Of a DNA stretch of 64,000 bases, positions 41,296 through 49,750 are shown one piece after another. The notes below the pieces were generated by a model that saw nothing but the letters and a program-made list of their open reading frames with translations, did not search any database and was not told the DNA's origin. The translations under genes were made by a program, and so were the position numbers. The number at the start of each line of letters is the position of its first letter. The first letter of the stretch is position 1. The DNA lies in the NCBI RefSeq assembly GCF_046237605.1, contig NZ_CP143542.1:1364001-1428000 (forward strand). Direction: 5' to 3'. The stretch comes from Paraperibacillus marinus. Lineage in GTDB: Bacteria > Bacillota > Bacilli > Bacillales > DSM-1321.

Positions 41296-41803
41296 GCTGA
41301 TTGGGGCAGGATTGATTCTGTCTGCCGCATCATGGGGCGGTTTTGACATGGCCCGGCGGTATACGGAGCGGACAAGGCATATCAGGCAGCTCAGATCTTC
41401 CCTGCAGGCGCTTGAGGCGGAAATCATGTACAGCCATACCCCTTTAAAGGACGCATCCGTAAAGCTTTCCCGTCAGCTGCCAAAACCTGTATCAAATCTG
41501 TTCGATTCCTTTGCTGTAAGACTCGGGGATCTAGGAACGACTGCCCGTGATGCCTGGGAAGGAAGCCTGAAGGAAGTTTGGCCGGAGCTTTCTTTGAAGC
41601 GGGAAGAGTTCGAAATTCTAGCCCAATTCGGAGAAACACTTGGCATGCATGACAGGGCGAGCCAGCAAAAACAGATACACCTGACCCTCACCCATTTGGA
41701 GCGGGAAGAAAAAGAGGCGGCGGACCGCCAGCTGAAATATGAAAAAATGCTCAAAAGTCTTGGGTTCCTGTCCGGCTTGCTGCTTGTCATTTTACTTTTG
41801 TAA
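41288..41803 (+). CDS. spoIIIAB: SpoIIIAB, stage III sporulation protein
   Basis: 171 aa from ATG 41288, which overlaps spoIIIAA by 8 bases. One membrane segment at each end (4-20 and 152-170), with a helical GspF-like domain between. Part of the mother-cell side of the SpoIIIA complex. Confidence 0.94.
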   Translation: MLKLIGAGLILSAASWGGFDMARRYTERTRHIRQLRSSLQALEAEIMYSHTPLKDASVKLSRQLPKPVSNLFDSFAVRLGDLGTTARDAWEGSLKEVWPELSLKREEFEILAQFGETLGMHDRASQQKQIHLTLTHLEREEKEAADRQLKYEKMLKSLGFLSGLLLVILLL

Positions 41804-41820
41804 CCTAAGGAGAGAAGGAT

Positions 41821-42027
41821 ATGGGAATAGATGTGGATCTGATTTTTAAAATAGCCGGAGTCGGCATAATCGTTGCTTTTCTTCATACGGTACTTGACCA
41901 GGTTGGGAAAAAGGAATATGCACAATGGGTCACCCTGGTCGGCTTCATTTTTATATTATTCATGGTGGCTTCTGTGATGGACGACCTCTTCCAGAAGATT
42001 AAATCCGTTTTTTTATTCGAGGGGTGA
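41821..42027 (+). CDS. spoIIIAC: SpoIIIAC, small membrane protein
   Basis: 68 aa with two hydrophobic segments (DLIFKIAGVGIIVAFLHTVL and WVTLVGFIFILFMVASV) and a conserved linker KKEYA. Size and place match SpoIIIAC, which resembles FliQ/export-apparatus components and associates with SpoIIIAD. Confidence 0.94.
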   Translation: MGIDVDLIFKIAGVGIIVAFLHTVLDQVGKKEYAQWVTLVGFIFILFMVASVMDDLFQKIKSVFLFEG

Positions 42028-42033
42028 CAGAGA

Positions 42034-42429
42034 TTGCTGCCTGAGATCCTGAAGATAGCCGGTATCTCGCTGATCGCTACCTTCCTTGCCCTGATTGTGA
42101 AAGAACAGAAGCCATCGTTTGCATTCCTATTGATCGTTTTTACCGGCTGTTCAATCTTTTTGATCCTGCTCGACCAGATTTCACAAATTATTTCCATGTT
42201 AGAGAAGATTGCTGTTAAAGCAAATGTGAACATGATTTATCTTGAAACCATCCTTAAGATTATCGGCATTGCCTATATCGCAGAATTCGCATCCCAAATT
42301 ACGAAGGATGCGGGACAGGGGACCATCGCATCGAAGATCGAACTGGCCGGGAAAATCATTATCCTGGCGATGGCCATCCCAATCCTCACAGTCATCATCG
42401 AAACCATAATCAAACTTATACCAAGCTAG
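42034..42429 (+). CDS. spoIIIAD: SpoIIIAD, membrane protein
   Basis: 131 aa from TTG 42034 (GGGGTGA upstream). Hydrophobic segments at about 6-22, 29-50, 78-96 and 106-126 with the family region IGIAYIAEFASQITKDAGQG. It is the larger partner of SpoIIIAC in the channel. Confidence 0.94.
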   Translation: MLPEILKIAGISLIATFLALIVKEQKPSFAFLLIVFTGCSIFLILLDQISQIISMLEKIAVKANVNMIYLETILKIIGIAYIAEFASQITKDAGQGTIASKIELAGKIIILAMAIPILTVIIETIIKLIPS

Positions 42430-42446
42430 GAGCGAACCGATTCTGA

Positions 42447-43649
42447 TTGGGAGGTGAACGGACCATCAAACATATCCGTATCTTGATCTTATTTGCAGCC
42501 TTTTTTTTAGCACTGAATCATTCTGAAGCCTCCGCCGAAGATGGCGGGAAACCGCCTGCCACTGAACAAATTATGAATTCCCAGCTTGAGAAACTTGGGG
42601 TCGACTCCTTGAGAGAATATTGGGAAAAGGTTTCAACTGAATATGGAGGCTTTCTTCCGGAGAGCCAAAAGGGCAGCTTCATGGATTTTATCCGCGGTGA
42701 AAAGAAGTTTTCCATCAGCGAATGGGCAAAAGGCCTGGGGAAATTTGTTTTTCATGAGCTGTTGGTCAACGGCAGGCTTCTCGGCACTTTGGTGATTCTG
42801 ACTGTGCTGAGCATGTTTCTGCAGTCCCTGCAGTCCGCCTTCGAAAAAAGCTCAGTAAGCAAGGTGGCATATGCCATCGTTTTCATGGTCTTGATCATTC
42901 TGGCACTTAACAGCTTCCATGTAGCCATCCAATATACAAAGGAAACAATAGAATTGATGATTTCCTTCCTTATGGCGTTGATCCCGCTGCTGCTGGCCCT
43001 GATCGCGGCTTCTGGAGGAGCCGTCTCAGCGGCATTCTTTCATCCGGTCCTAGTGTTCCTCATGAACACGAGCGGCCTTTTGATGCAGCATGTGGTCCTG
43101 CCGCTGCTGCTGCTTTCAGCCATCCTCAGCATCGTGAGCACACTTTCTGAACAATACAAAGTCACTCAGCTGGCCAATCTTCTGAGAAATGGAAGCATCT
43201 GGCTGATCGGGACGTTTATGACCATCTTCCTCGGCGTCATTTCCGTCCAGGGGGCATCGACAGCTGTTGCAGACGGCTTGACTCTCAGGACCGCAAAGTT
43301 CATTGCAGGCAACTTTATCCCGGTGGTGGGCAGAATGTTTTCAGATGCAACAGACACCGTCATGAGTGCATCGGTTTTACTGAAAAACACGGTGGGGCTG
43401 GCAGGGGTTGTTATCCTGCTTCTGATCTGCGTCTTCCCTGCACTTAAAATACTCATAGTCGCTTTTGTGTACAAGCTCTCGGCCGCCATCCTCCAGCCTC
43501 TTGGCGGCGGCCCGGTCATCAGCTGCCTCAGTGTTATCAGCAAGAGCATGATCTACATATTCGCAGCCCTGGCCATTGTCTCGATCATGTTTTTTTTGAG
43601 CATAACGGTCATAATAGCAGCCGGCAATGTAACACTCATGGTGAGGTGA
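42447..43649 (+). CDS. spoIIIAE: SpoIIIAE, polytopic sporulation membrane protein
   Basis: About 400 aa. A signal-like N-terminus (IRILILFAAFFLALNHSEASA) and six to eight hydrophobic segments from residue 110 onward, with LNTSGLLMQHVVLPLLLLSA-like stretches typical of SpoIIIAE. The start is problematic: TTG 42447 has only AGGAG 14 bases upstream, while a strong GGGAGGTGA lies inside the frame and points to an ATC codon at 42465. It is needed for sigma-G activity in the forespore. Confidence 0.92.
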   Translation: MGGERTIKHIRILILFAAFFLALNHSEASAEDGGKPPATEQIMNSQLEKLGVDSLREYWEKVSTEYGGFLPESQKGSFMDFIRGEKKFSISEWAKGLGKFVFHELLVNGRLLGTLVILTVLSMFLQSLQSAFEKSSVSKVAYAIVFMVLIILALNSFHVAIQYTKETIELMISFLMALIPLLLALIAASGGAVSAAFFHPVLVFLMNTSGLLMQHVVLPLLLLSAILSIVSTLSEQYKVTQLANLLRNGSIWLIGTFMTIFLGVISVQGASTAVADGLTLRTAKFIAGNFIPVVGRMFSDATDTVMSASVLLKNTVGLAGVVILLLICVFPALKILIVAFVYKLSAAILQPLGGGPVISCLSVISKSMIYIFAALAIVSIMFFLSITVIIAAGNVTLMVR

Positions 43650-43653
43650 AATC

Positions 43654-44247
43654 ATGCAATATATCACGTCCTGGGTAACCAATATCATTCTATTTATCCT
43701 GCTTGCAACCGTCATAGACATGCTGCTGCCAAACTCCTCCATGCAGAAGTACGCAAAAATGGTCATCGGCCTGCTGCTGATTGCAATCATTCTTTCTCCC
43801 ATACTTAAACTATTTTCCACAGACTTTGAACACATTGTTGCCGTTGCGCTTCACTCAGGGGAAAAACAGCAAAACATAGAAAATGCAATCGAAGTGAAGA
43901 AAAAAGAAATACAAGCCTCACAGCGTGCATATATTTTAGAACAGATGGCTGTCCAGCTGAAAGCCGATGCCAAAGAGGAGTTGATGAACAAGTATCAGAT
44001 GAAGGTAGAATCCATTATTGTCCAAGCCGAAAAGGATGAGCCCCAGTCCCCGAAAGACATTAACAGCATTAAAGTGATTCTAACGCCGGCAGGGGGCGGG
44101 GCAGAAGAAACCATCGCTCCGGTCCGCATTGATACTTCGGAACCCTTGCAGGAGCACAATGCAGATGTAGAATCTATCAAACAATTACTCGCAGCTAAAT
44201 GGTCAATCAAAGAAGAAATTCTGGCGATTGAGCTTGAAGGAGGGTGA
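43654..44247 (+). CDS. spoIIIAF: SpoIIIAF, stage III sporulation protein
   Basis: 197 aa. Two N-terminal hydrophobic segments (6-26 and 35-55) followed by a soluble domain with helical and beta parts, the SpoIIIAF ring-building motif. Four bases separate it from spoIIIAE and its stop overlaps the spoIIIAG ribosome site region. Confidence 0.94.
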   Translation: MQYITSWVTNIILFILLATVIDMLLPNSSMQKYAKMVIGLLLIAIILSPILKLFSTDFEHIVAVALHSGEKQQNIENAIEVKKKEIQASQRAYILEQMAVQLKADAKEELMNKYQMKVESIIVQAEKDEPQSPKDINSIKVILTPAGGGAEETIAPVRIDTSEPLQEHNADVESIKQLLAAKWSIKEEILAIELEGG

Positions 44248-44252
44248 TGAAC

Positions 44253-44900
44253 ATGAAAGGTGATAATAATCCTTTTTCGCTGCTGGCCAAGCTTCTGAAA
44301 AAGGGTAACGGACCCGGAAAACCTTCCAAGCATGCATACGTTCTAGTGGTCCTTGTTATAGGCATTGGGCTGATGATCTCAAGCAGCTTTCTTTCAAAGA
44401 GTCAAACAGGCACCGAGGGCAGCTCTGCCATCCCGGCTGCCGGGGATGTAAAAGAAGATGTGGCAGCATTCGGAATGAAGAGGGACAGTGGAAAAAAACT
44501 ATTCACCGACTATGAAAAGCAATATGAGATGCTGCTGAAGGATGCACTTGAAGACGTAACGGGCATTGAGGATGTAACGGTAATGGTAAATGTTGAATCA
44601 TCCGAAAAAAAGATTTTTGAAAAAAATAAAGTCACCCGCAGACAGACCACAAACGAAGAAGACCGTGACGGCGGAAAGCGCCAGGTTGAGGACTCATCCA
44701 TCGATGAACAGCTGGTCATGACGAGAGACGGAGAAAAAGAAGTCCCGCTTGTCGTTCAGACAGAAAAACCATCGATACGGGGAGTGCTGGTCGTGGCGAA
44801 AGGCGCCGATAACATAGAAGTTAAAAAGTGGATACGTGAAGCCGTAACAAGGGTGCTTGATGTTTCCAGCCACCGTGTCTCAGTACTGGCCAAAAAATGA
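44253..44900 (+). CDS. spoIIIAG: SpoIIIAG, channel ring protein
   Basis: 215 aa from ATG 44253, 9 bases after AAGGAGG. One membrane segment (about 28-47) and a large domain in the intermembrane space with the GIEDVTVMVNVESSEKK strand-helix core of ring-building motifs. It forms a 30-subunit-type ring linking the two membranes during engulfment. Confidence 0.94.
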   Translation: MKGDNNPFSLLAKLLKKGNGPGKPSKHAYVLVVLVIGIGLMISSSFLSKSQTGTEGSSAIPAAGDVKEDVAAFGMKRDSGKKLFTDYEKQYEMLLKDALEDVTGIEDVTVMVNVESSEKKIFEKNKVTRRQTTNEEDRDGGKRQVEDSSIDEQLVMTRDGEKEVPLVVQTEKPSIRGVLVVAKGADNIEVKKWIREAVTRVLDVSSHRVSVLAKK

Positions 44901-44923
44901 CCGATAATAAAGGAGGATTATTC

Positions 44924-45490
44924 ATGTTATTAAAGAAACAGACAGTATGGTTACTTACAATGTTAAGTTTAGTTGTGGTTCTATCCGTTTACTACATCAC
45001 GACCCCGCAGAATCCGGCTGGCGACATGGCCGTTTCCGAAGGAAAAAAGAAGGAAGAGACCGCTAAGAAGCCGGCTGCTGCCAATGAAACGGCAGCCAAG
45101 GAAAAGGATACAAAGAGTAAATCGGTCATTACACCTGCCAATGATGAAGTGTTTGAAGCCATGAGGATGACCATAGAGGATGAGCGCAACAAGGAAAAAG
45201 AGGATCTGGCGGTAGGGATGACCGGCGATGTGACGTCGAAGGAGAAGGCTGAGGCATATGATAAAATTAAAAGCCTTGATGATCTGACAATGAAAGAAGG
45301 ATTGCTCGAATCCCTGATCGTATCCATGAATTACGAAGGAGCCCTCGTCAAGATAGAAGGAAATGACGTCCATGTGACCGTAAAATCCAAAAAACAATCC
45401 AGTTCTGCAGCCAATGACATTATGAACGTCGTGAATGATGAACTTGGAAATGCTGCCAACGTTGTCGTACAATTTCAGCCGGAAAAATGA
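44924..45490 (+). CDS. spoIIIAH: SpoIIIAH, channel ring protein
   Basis: 188 aa from ATG 44924 (AAAGGAGG upstream). N-terminal membrane anchor (LLKKQTVWLLTMLSLVVVLS), a Lys/Ala/Glu-rich linker and a C-terminal ring-building domain ending NVVVQFQPEK. It contacts SpoIIQ from the mother-cell side. Last gene of the operon. Confidence 0.95.
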   Translation: MLLKKQTVWLLTMLSLVVVLSVYYITTPQNPAGDMAVSEGKKKEETAKKPAAANETAAKEKDTKSKSVITPANDEVFEAMRMTIEDERNKEKEDLAVGMTGDVTSKEKAEAYDKIKSLDDLTMKEGLLESLIVSMNYEGALVKIEGNDVHVTVKSKKQSSSAANDIMNVVNDELGNAANVVVQFQPEK

Positions 45491-45502
45491 AACAGTTGAG
45501 AA

Positions 45503-45532
45503 GGGAAGGCCGGGCGGCCTTTCCTTTTTTCT
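45503..45532 (+). terminator. Terminator of the spoIIIA operon
   Basis: AAGGCC / GGCCTT core with partly paired GG/CC flanks, then six T. Confidence 0.82.
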
Positions 45533-45663
45533 TTCCAGGGAAGAGGGAGAGCCGGCAGGCCAAACTATAGATGGATTCATCGTCTAGATTATGGATAAAA
45601 TTGTAAAGACAGCTTTCTGATTTAGGCAAACAGTGGAATTATAACGTTAATCAATGGTGGATA

Positions 45664-45693
45664 TTGAATTTTGATGAGATATTATCGTATGAT
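45664..45693 (+). promoter_or_regulatory. Candidate sigma-A promoter of accBC
   Basis: TTGAAT (45664) and TATGAT (45688) with an 18-base spacer, 120 bases before accB. The rest of the 280-base gap shows nothing else. Confidence 0.5.
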
Positions 45694-45813
45694 GTTAGTA
45701 GCTAGTCATAAATGCTGGCAGGAGTTACATAAAGATCTGCTGTTTTATTCAGCGCATGTGTTTTAGCAATGGATATGATACTATTAGCAAAAAGGACAAG
45801 GGGTGCTTAGGTT

Positions 45814-46302
45814 TTGAAGGTACAGGAAATTCGTGAGCTAATTAAATTGGTTGATCAATCCAGTTTGGATGAATTTGAATATGAAATGAACGGTGCAAAG
45901 CTGAAAATGAAAAAGAACAGCCCGGGTGGGGAAGGTGCGGTCATACAGCAGATTTTACCGGCTGAGACGGTCAGACAGGCCCCGGTCCAGCAGGCAGCTC
46001 CTGCGGCACCTGCTGAAGCAGCACCGGCAGCTGAGATCAAGCCTGAAGCGCCGGAAGAAAACTTACATAAAATCACTTCGCCGATGGTAGGAACATTCTA
46101 TGTATCTCCATCCCCTGACCAGGATGCCTATGTCAAACAGGGATCTAAAGTGTCAAAAAGCAGTGTGGTCTGCATAGTAGAAGCCATGAAGCTCTTCAAT
46201 GAAATTGAAGCTGAAGTGGATGGGGAGATTGTGGAGGTGCTGGTCAAGGACGGCCAGCTGGTTGAATACGGCCAGCCATTATTCTTAGTCAAGGCTGAAT
46301 AA
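45814..46302 (+). CDS. accB: Biotin carboxyl carrier protein of acetyl-CoA carboxylase
   Basis: 162 aa from TTG 45814. Ala/Pro-rich linker (about 53-80), then the biotinyl domain with EAMKLFNEI; Lys126 is the biotin site. It carries CO2 between AccC and the transferase for malonyl-CoA synthesis. Co-transcribed with accC. Confidence 0.96.
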   Translation: MKVQEIRELIKLVDQSSLDEFEYEMNGAKLKMKKNSPGGEGAVIQQILPAETVRQAPVQQAAPAAPAEAAPAAEIKPEAPEENLHKITSPMVGTFYVSPSPDQDAYVKQGSKVSKSSVVCIVEAMKLFNEIEAEVDGEIVEVLVKDGQLVEYGQPLFLVKAE

Positions 46303-46316
46303 GGGAGCGTTTCAAA

Positions 46317-47669
46317 ATGATAAAAAAGTTATTAGTTGCCAACAGGGGAGAAATTGCCGTCAGGGTCATCCGTGCCTGCAAGGAGCTCGGAATCGAAACG
46401 GTTGCTGTCTATTCCGAGGGAGACAGGGAGGGGCTGCATGTCCAGCTTGCAGATGAGGCATACTGCATCGGGCCGACAGCGTCCAAGGACAGCTATTTGA
46501 ATTTCCCGAATATCATTTCTACAGCTACACTTACGGGAGCGGATGCCATTCACCCGGGTTATGGGTTCCTGGCAGAAAACTCTGCTTTTGCCGAACTATG
46601 CCGCGAGTGCAGCATCATCTTTGTCGGCCCGTCTCCGGAAGCCATTTCCAAGATGGGCACAAAGGATATAGCCAGGGAAACAATGAAAGAAGCTGGAGTG
46701 CCGATTGTTCCTGGTTCGCAAGGGATCGTCAAGGATGCCGATGACGCCCTTCAAATTTCCGAGAAGATCGGTTTTCCAGTCATCATCAAAGCAACAGCCG
46801 GCGGCGGCGGCAAGGGCATCCGGATCGCGCGGACGAAGGAAGAGCTTGTAAAAGGGATCCAGATCACCCAGCAAGAAGCCATGACAGCCTTCGGCAATCC
46901 TGGTGTTTATATTGAAAAATTTATTGAAGATTTCCGCCACGTGGAAATACAGGTGATGGCCGACAGCCACGGGAATGTCATCCATCTTGGTGAACGCGAC
47001 TGTTCCATTCAGCGCCGCCTGCAAAAGCTGCTGGAGGAAACTCCTTCTCCCGCACTTGACAGCGACGTACGCGAACAGATGGGCCAGGCAGCTGTGAAGG
47101 CTGCACAGGCAGTAGACTATACAGGGGCCGGCACCATTGAATTCATATACGATTACCATGAACGCAAATTTTATTTCATGGAAATGAACACGCGTATCCA
47201 GGTTGAACACCCCGTAACCGAGATGGTCACAGGTGTGGATTTAATCAAGGAACAAATCAAAGTCGCATCAGGAGAGAAGCTGTCCCTCACACAGGAGGAA
47301 GTGACCTTCAAGGGCTGGGCGATTGAATGCCGCATCAATGCTGAAAATCCGGAGAAGAACTTTATGCCTTCAGCCGGAAAAATAGAAATGTACCTGCCTC
47401 CCGGCGGATTCGGTGTAAGGATTGATTCAGCCGCATATCCAGGGTATACCATCCCTCCCTATTACGACAGCATGATCGCAAAGGTGATTACCTATGGCGA
47501 AACTCGGGAAGAGGCTATTGAACGGATGAAAAGGGCATTATCTGAATTTGTAGTGGAAGGCATACATTCCACGATACCGTTCCACTTAAAGCTTCTTCAG
47601 CATGAGAAATTTGTCGAGGGTAACTTCAATACAAAGTTTCTTGAATTATATGATGTGATGAACTCATAA
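46317..47669 (+). CDS. accC: Biotin carboxylase subunit of acetyl-CoA carboxylase
   Basis: 450 aa. ATP-grasp fold: IRACKELGIETVAVYSEGD, HPGYGFLAENSAFA, the glycine loop KATAGGGGKGIRI, and FMEMNTRIQVEHPVTE in the active site. It carboxylates the biotin of AccB. Fourteen bases after accB. Confidence 0.97.
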   Translation: MIKKLLVANRGEIAVRVIRACKELGIETVAVYSEGDREGLHVQLADEAYCIGPTASKDSYLNFPNIISTATLTGADAIHPGYGFLAENSAFAELCRECSIIFVGPSPEAISKMGTKDIARETMKEAGVPIVPGSQGIVKDADDALQISEKIGFPVIIKATAGGGGKGIRIARTKEELVKGIQITQQEAMTAFGNPGVYIEKFIEDFRHVEIQVMADSHGNVIHLGERDCSIQRRLQKLLEETPSPALDSDVREQMGQAAVKAAQAVDYTGAGTIEFIYDYHERKFYFMEMNTRIQVEHPVTEMVTGVDLIKEQIKVASGEKLSLTQEEVTFKGWAIECRINAENPEKNFMPSAGKIEMYLPPGGFGVRIDSAAYPGYTIPPYYDSMIAKVITYGETREEAIERMKRALSEFVVEGIHSTIPFHLKLLQHEKFVEGNFNTKFLELYDVMNS

Positions 47670-47691
47670 TGAAGATACAGGAGGTGCTCAC

Positions 47692-48102
47692 ATGAGCGAA
47701 AATCAAACAACCCTTGAAATGAGCAACAGCGATAAAGGTTTCGGCAAGGTGGAAATCGCACCAGAGGTAATAGAAGTCATAGCAGGGATTGCGGCTCACG
47801 AAGTAGAGGGCGTCGCGAATATGCGTGGCAATTTTGCATCCGGGGTCGTGGAGAAGCTTGGCAAGAAAAATCACGGCAAGGGTGTCAGGGTCGACCTGAG
47901 CGAAGAAGGCATCAAAATCGATATATACTGCACCATGAAGTTTGGCGTATCCATACCTAGCGTTGCACAGGAAGTACAAGATAATATCAGGCAGGCACTG
48001 ATCAACATGACTGCGCTTGAACCGGAAGAAGTGAATGTCCATATTGTAGGAATACAATTTGAGAATCAAAAGCCTGAAGCGGAGTACGATCAGGAAATGT
48101 AA
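47692..48102 (+). CDS. yqhY: Asp23/Gls24-family protein YqhY
   Basis: 136 aa with the DUF322 core KVEIAPEVIEVIAGIAAHEVEGVANMRG and ending NVHIVGIQFE. In B. subtilis YqhY is linked to acetyl-CoA carboxylase activity and is encoded right after accBC. ATG follows GGAGGTG. A terminator overlaps the stop. Confidence 0.95.
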   Translation: MSENQTTLEMSNSDKGFGKVEIAPEVIEVIAGIAAHEVEGVANMRGNFASGVVEKLGKKNHGKGVRVDLSEEGIKIDIYCTMKFGVSIPSVAQEVQDNIRQALINMTALEPEEVNVHIVGIQFENQKPEAEYDQEM

Positions 48103-48130
48103 CCAAAGGCATTTTGTCTTTGGTTTTTTT
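48101..48130 (+). terminator. Terminator after yqhY
   Basis: AACCAAAG / CTTTGGTT with a 9-base loop and a run of T. Confidence 0.85.
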
Positions 48131-48353
48131 CTTTTAGCTGATTTTAATAGGAATAGATTCTCTCTTCTTGGACTTTTGAAAATGTCCCAAAGGAACTTTT
48201 CATGATTTGATTCCCTGCGTATGGCATAATCTAAGAGAAGTCACGAGAGAATAGCATAACGAAATTTCTTAATATTTTACTCGACACTACCGTTTAATGT
48301 TCGTTTATGCTATTATCTTAATACATTAATTGAAAAAGCAAAGGAGCTACACA

Positions 48354-48746
48354 ATGAAAAGAAGAACGGCTAGAGAAAAGGCTTTGCAGGCTCTTTTTCA
48401 AATAGAAGTAGGCAAGGCGGAAATTCAGGAAAGCCTTGAAAATGTTTTGGATGGAATGGAAAAGGACGAATATTTAGAATTTCTTGTAAATGGTACAACT
48501 GAAAGCATAGAGAGCATTGACGAAAAGATAAAAGCCCATCTTGAAAACTGGAAGATTGAACGGCTGGCGGCCATTGACCGCAATCTTTTGAGGCTTGCGG
48601 TATTTGAGATGACCTCATCAGAAGAAGTGCCGGTCAATGTAGTTCTGGATGAAGCAATTGAGATTGCCAAGACATTCGGGGATGATCAGTCCAGCAAGTT
48701 TGTCAATGCAGTTCTCTCTAAAGTAAAGGACGACCTGGGGAAGTAA
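48354..48746 (+). CDS. nusB: Transcription antitermination factor NusB
   Basis: 130 aa from ATG 48354 (AAAGGAG upstream). MKRRTAREKALQALFQIE and the end LDEAIEIAKTFGDDQSSKFVNAVLSKV are family hallmarks. It binds boxA of rRNA transcripts with NusE/S10. First gene of a nusB-folD-xseAB-ispA group. Confidence 0.96.
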   Translation: MKRRTAREKALQALFQIEVGKAEIQESLENVLDGMEKDEYLEFLVNGTTESIESIDEKIKAHLENWKIERLAAIDRNLLRLAVFEMTSSEEVPVNVVLDEAIEIAKTFGDDQSSKFVNAVLSKVKDDLGK

Positions 48747-48785
48747 GAGTCTTAAAAATATAGAGAATTGGAAGGGGAAGGTAAC

Positions 48786-49646
48786 ATGACTGCCGCTATT
48801 ATCAATGGAAGAGAAATCGCTGCCGATATAAGAAAGAACCTCCAGGCTGAAGTGGAAGATCTAAAAAGCCGTCATGTAACACCGGGTCTGGCTGTAATTC
48901 TGGTCGGAAACAATCAGGCATCCCGGACCTACGTTTCAATGAAGGAAAAGGCATGCAAGGAGATGGGGATATATTCTGTTATGGTTGAGCTGCCTGAAGA
49001 TGTGAGCCAGGAAGAACTCGCACAAAATATTGCAGCACTGAACGAAGACAGCCGGATTCACGGGATCCTGGTCCAGCTCCCCCTCCCGGCACATATTGAT
49101 GAAACAGCCATCATTGAAACCATCTCTCCTGATAAGGATGTGGACGGCTTCCATCCGATCAATATCGGGAAGCTGATGACAAATCAAGAAACCTTTTACC
49201 CATGTACCCCTTTTGGCATCATGAAAATGGTGGAATATATCGGCATCAAGACTGAAGGCAGGCATGTGGTCGTAGTTGGGCGCAGCAATATTGTTGGAAA
49301 GCCGGCAGCCCAATTATTCCTCAATGCCAACGCAACGGTCACCCTCTGTCACTCAAGGACCCAAGACCTCGAATCATTTACGCGGCAGGCTGATATCCTG
49401 ATTGCTGCTGTCGGGAAGCCCGGCCTGATTGAGGCCCGCCATATTAAAGAAGGAGCCGTCGTTATCGATGTTGCCATGAATCGCAACGAAGAGGGAAAGC
49501 TGTGCGGCGATGTGGACTTTGACAGTGTGAAGGAAAAAGCTGCATACATCACCCCGGTCCCGGGCGGGGTAGGGCCCATGACGATCACCATGCTTTTATT
49601 CAATACGGTGAAATCCGCAAAAATGGCGAACGGGATACCTTTATGA
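48786..49646 (+). CDS. folD: Bifunctional methylene-THF dehydrogenase/cyclohydrolase
   Basis: 286 aa from ATG 48786 (GGGGAAGG upstream). Family marks: SRTYVSMKEKACKEMGI with the catalytic Lys, LVQLPLPAHID, DKDVDGFHP and the NADP site VVVGRSNIVGKPAA. It interconverts 5,10-methylene- and 10-formyl-THF, linking to the glycine cleavage system. Confidence 0.97.
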   Translation: MTAAIINGREIAADIRKNLQAEVEDLKSRHVTPGLAVILVGNNQASRTYVSMKEKACKEMGIYSVMVELPEDVSQEELAQNIAALNEDSRIHGILVQLPLPAHIDETAIIETISPDKDVDGFHPINIGKLMTNQETFYPCTPFGIMKMVEYIGIKTEGRHVVVVGRSNIVGKPAAQLFLNANATVTLCHSRTQDLESFTRQADILIAAVGKPGLIEARHIKEGAVVIDVAMNRNEEGKLCGDVDFDSVKEKAAYITPVPGGVGPMTITMLLFNTVKSAKMANGIPL

Positions 49647-49671
49647 CTTTTTAAGGCTTAAATGTTCAAAG

Positions 49672-49713
49672 AAGCTGTCTGCTTGTTTATAATAACAAAT
49701 AGACAGCTTTTCT
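49672..49713 (+). terminator. Weak hairpin between folD and xseA
   Basis: AAGCTGTCT / AGACAGCTT with a 20-base loop and a few T. Confidence 0.6.
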
Positions 49714-49750
49714 ATTGAAGGCAAACGCCTTGATCAAAGGGAGTAATAAA

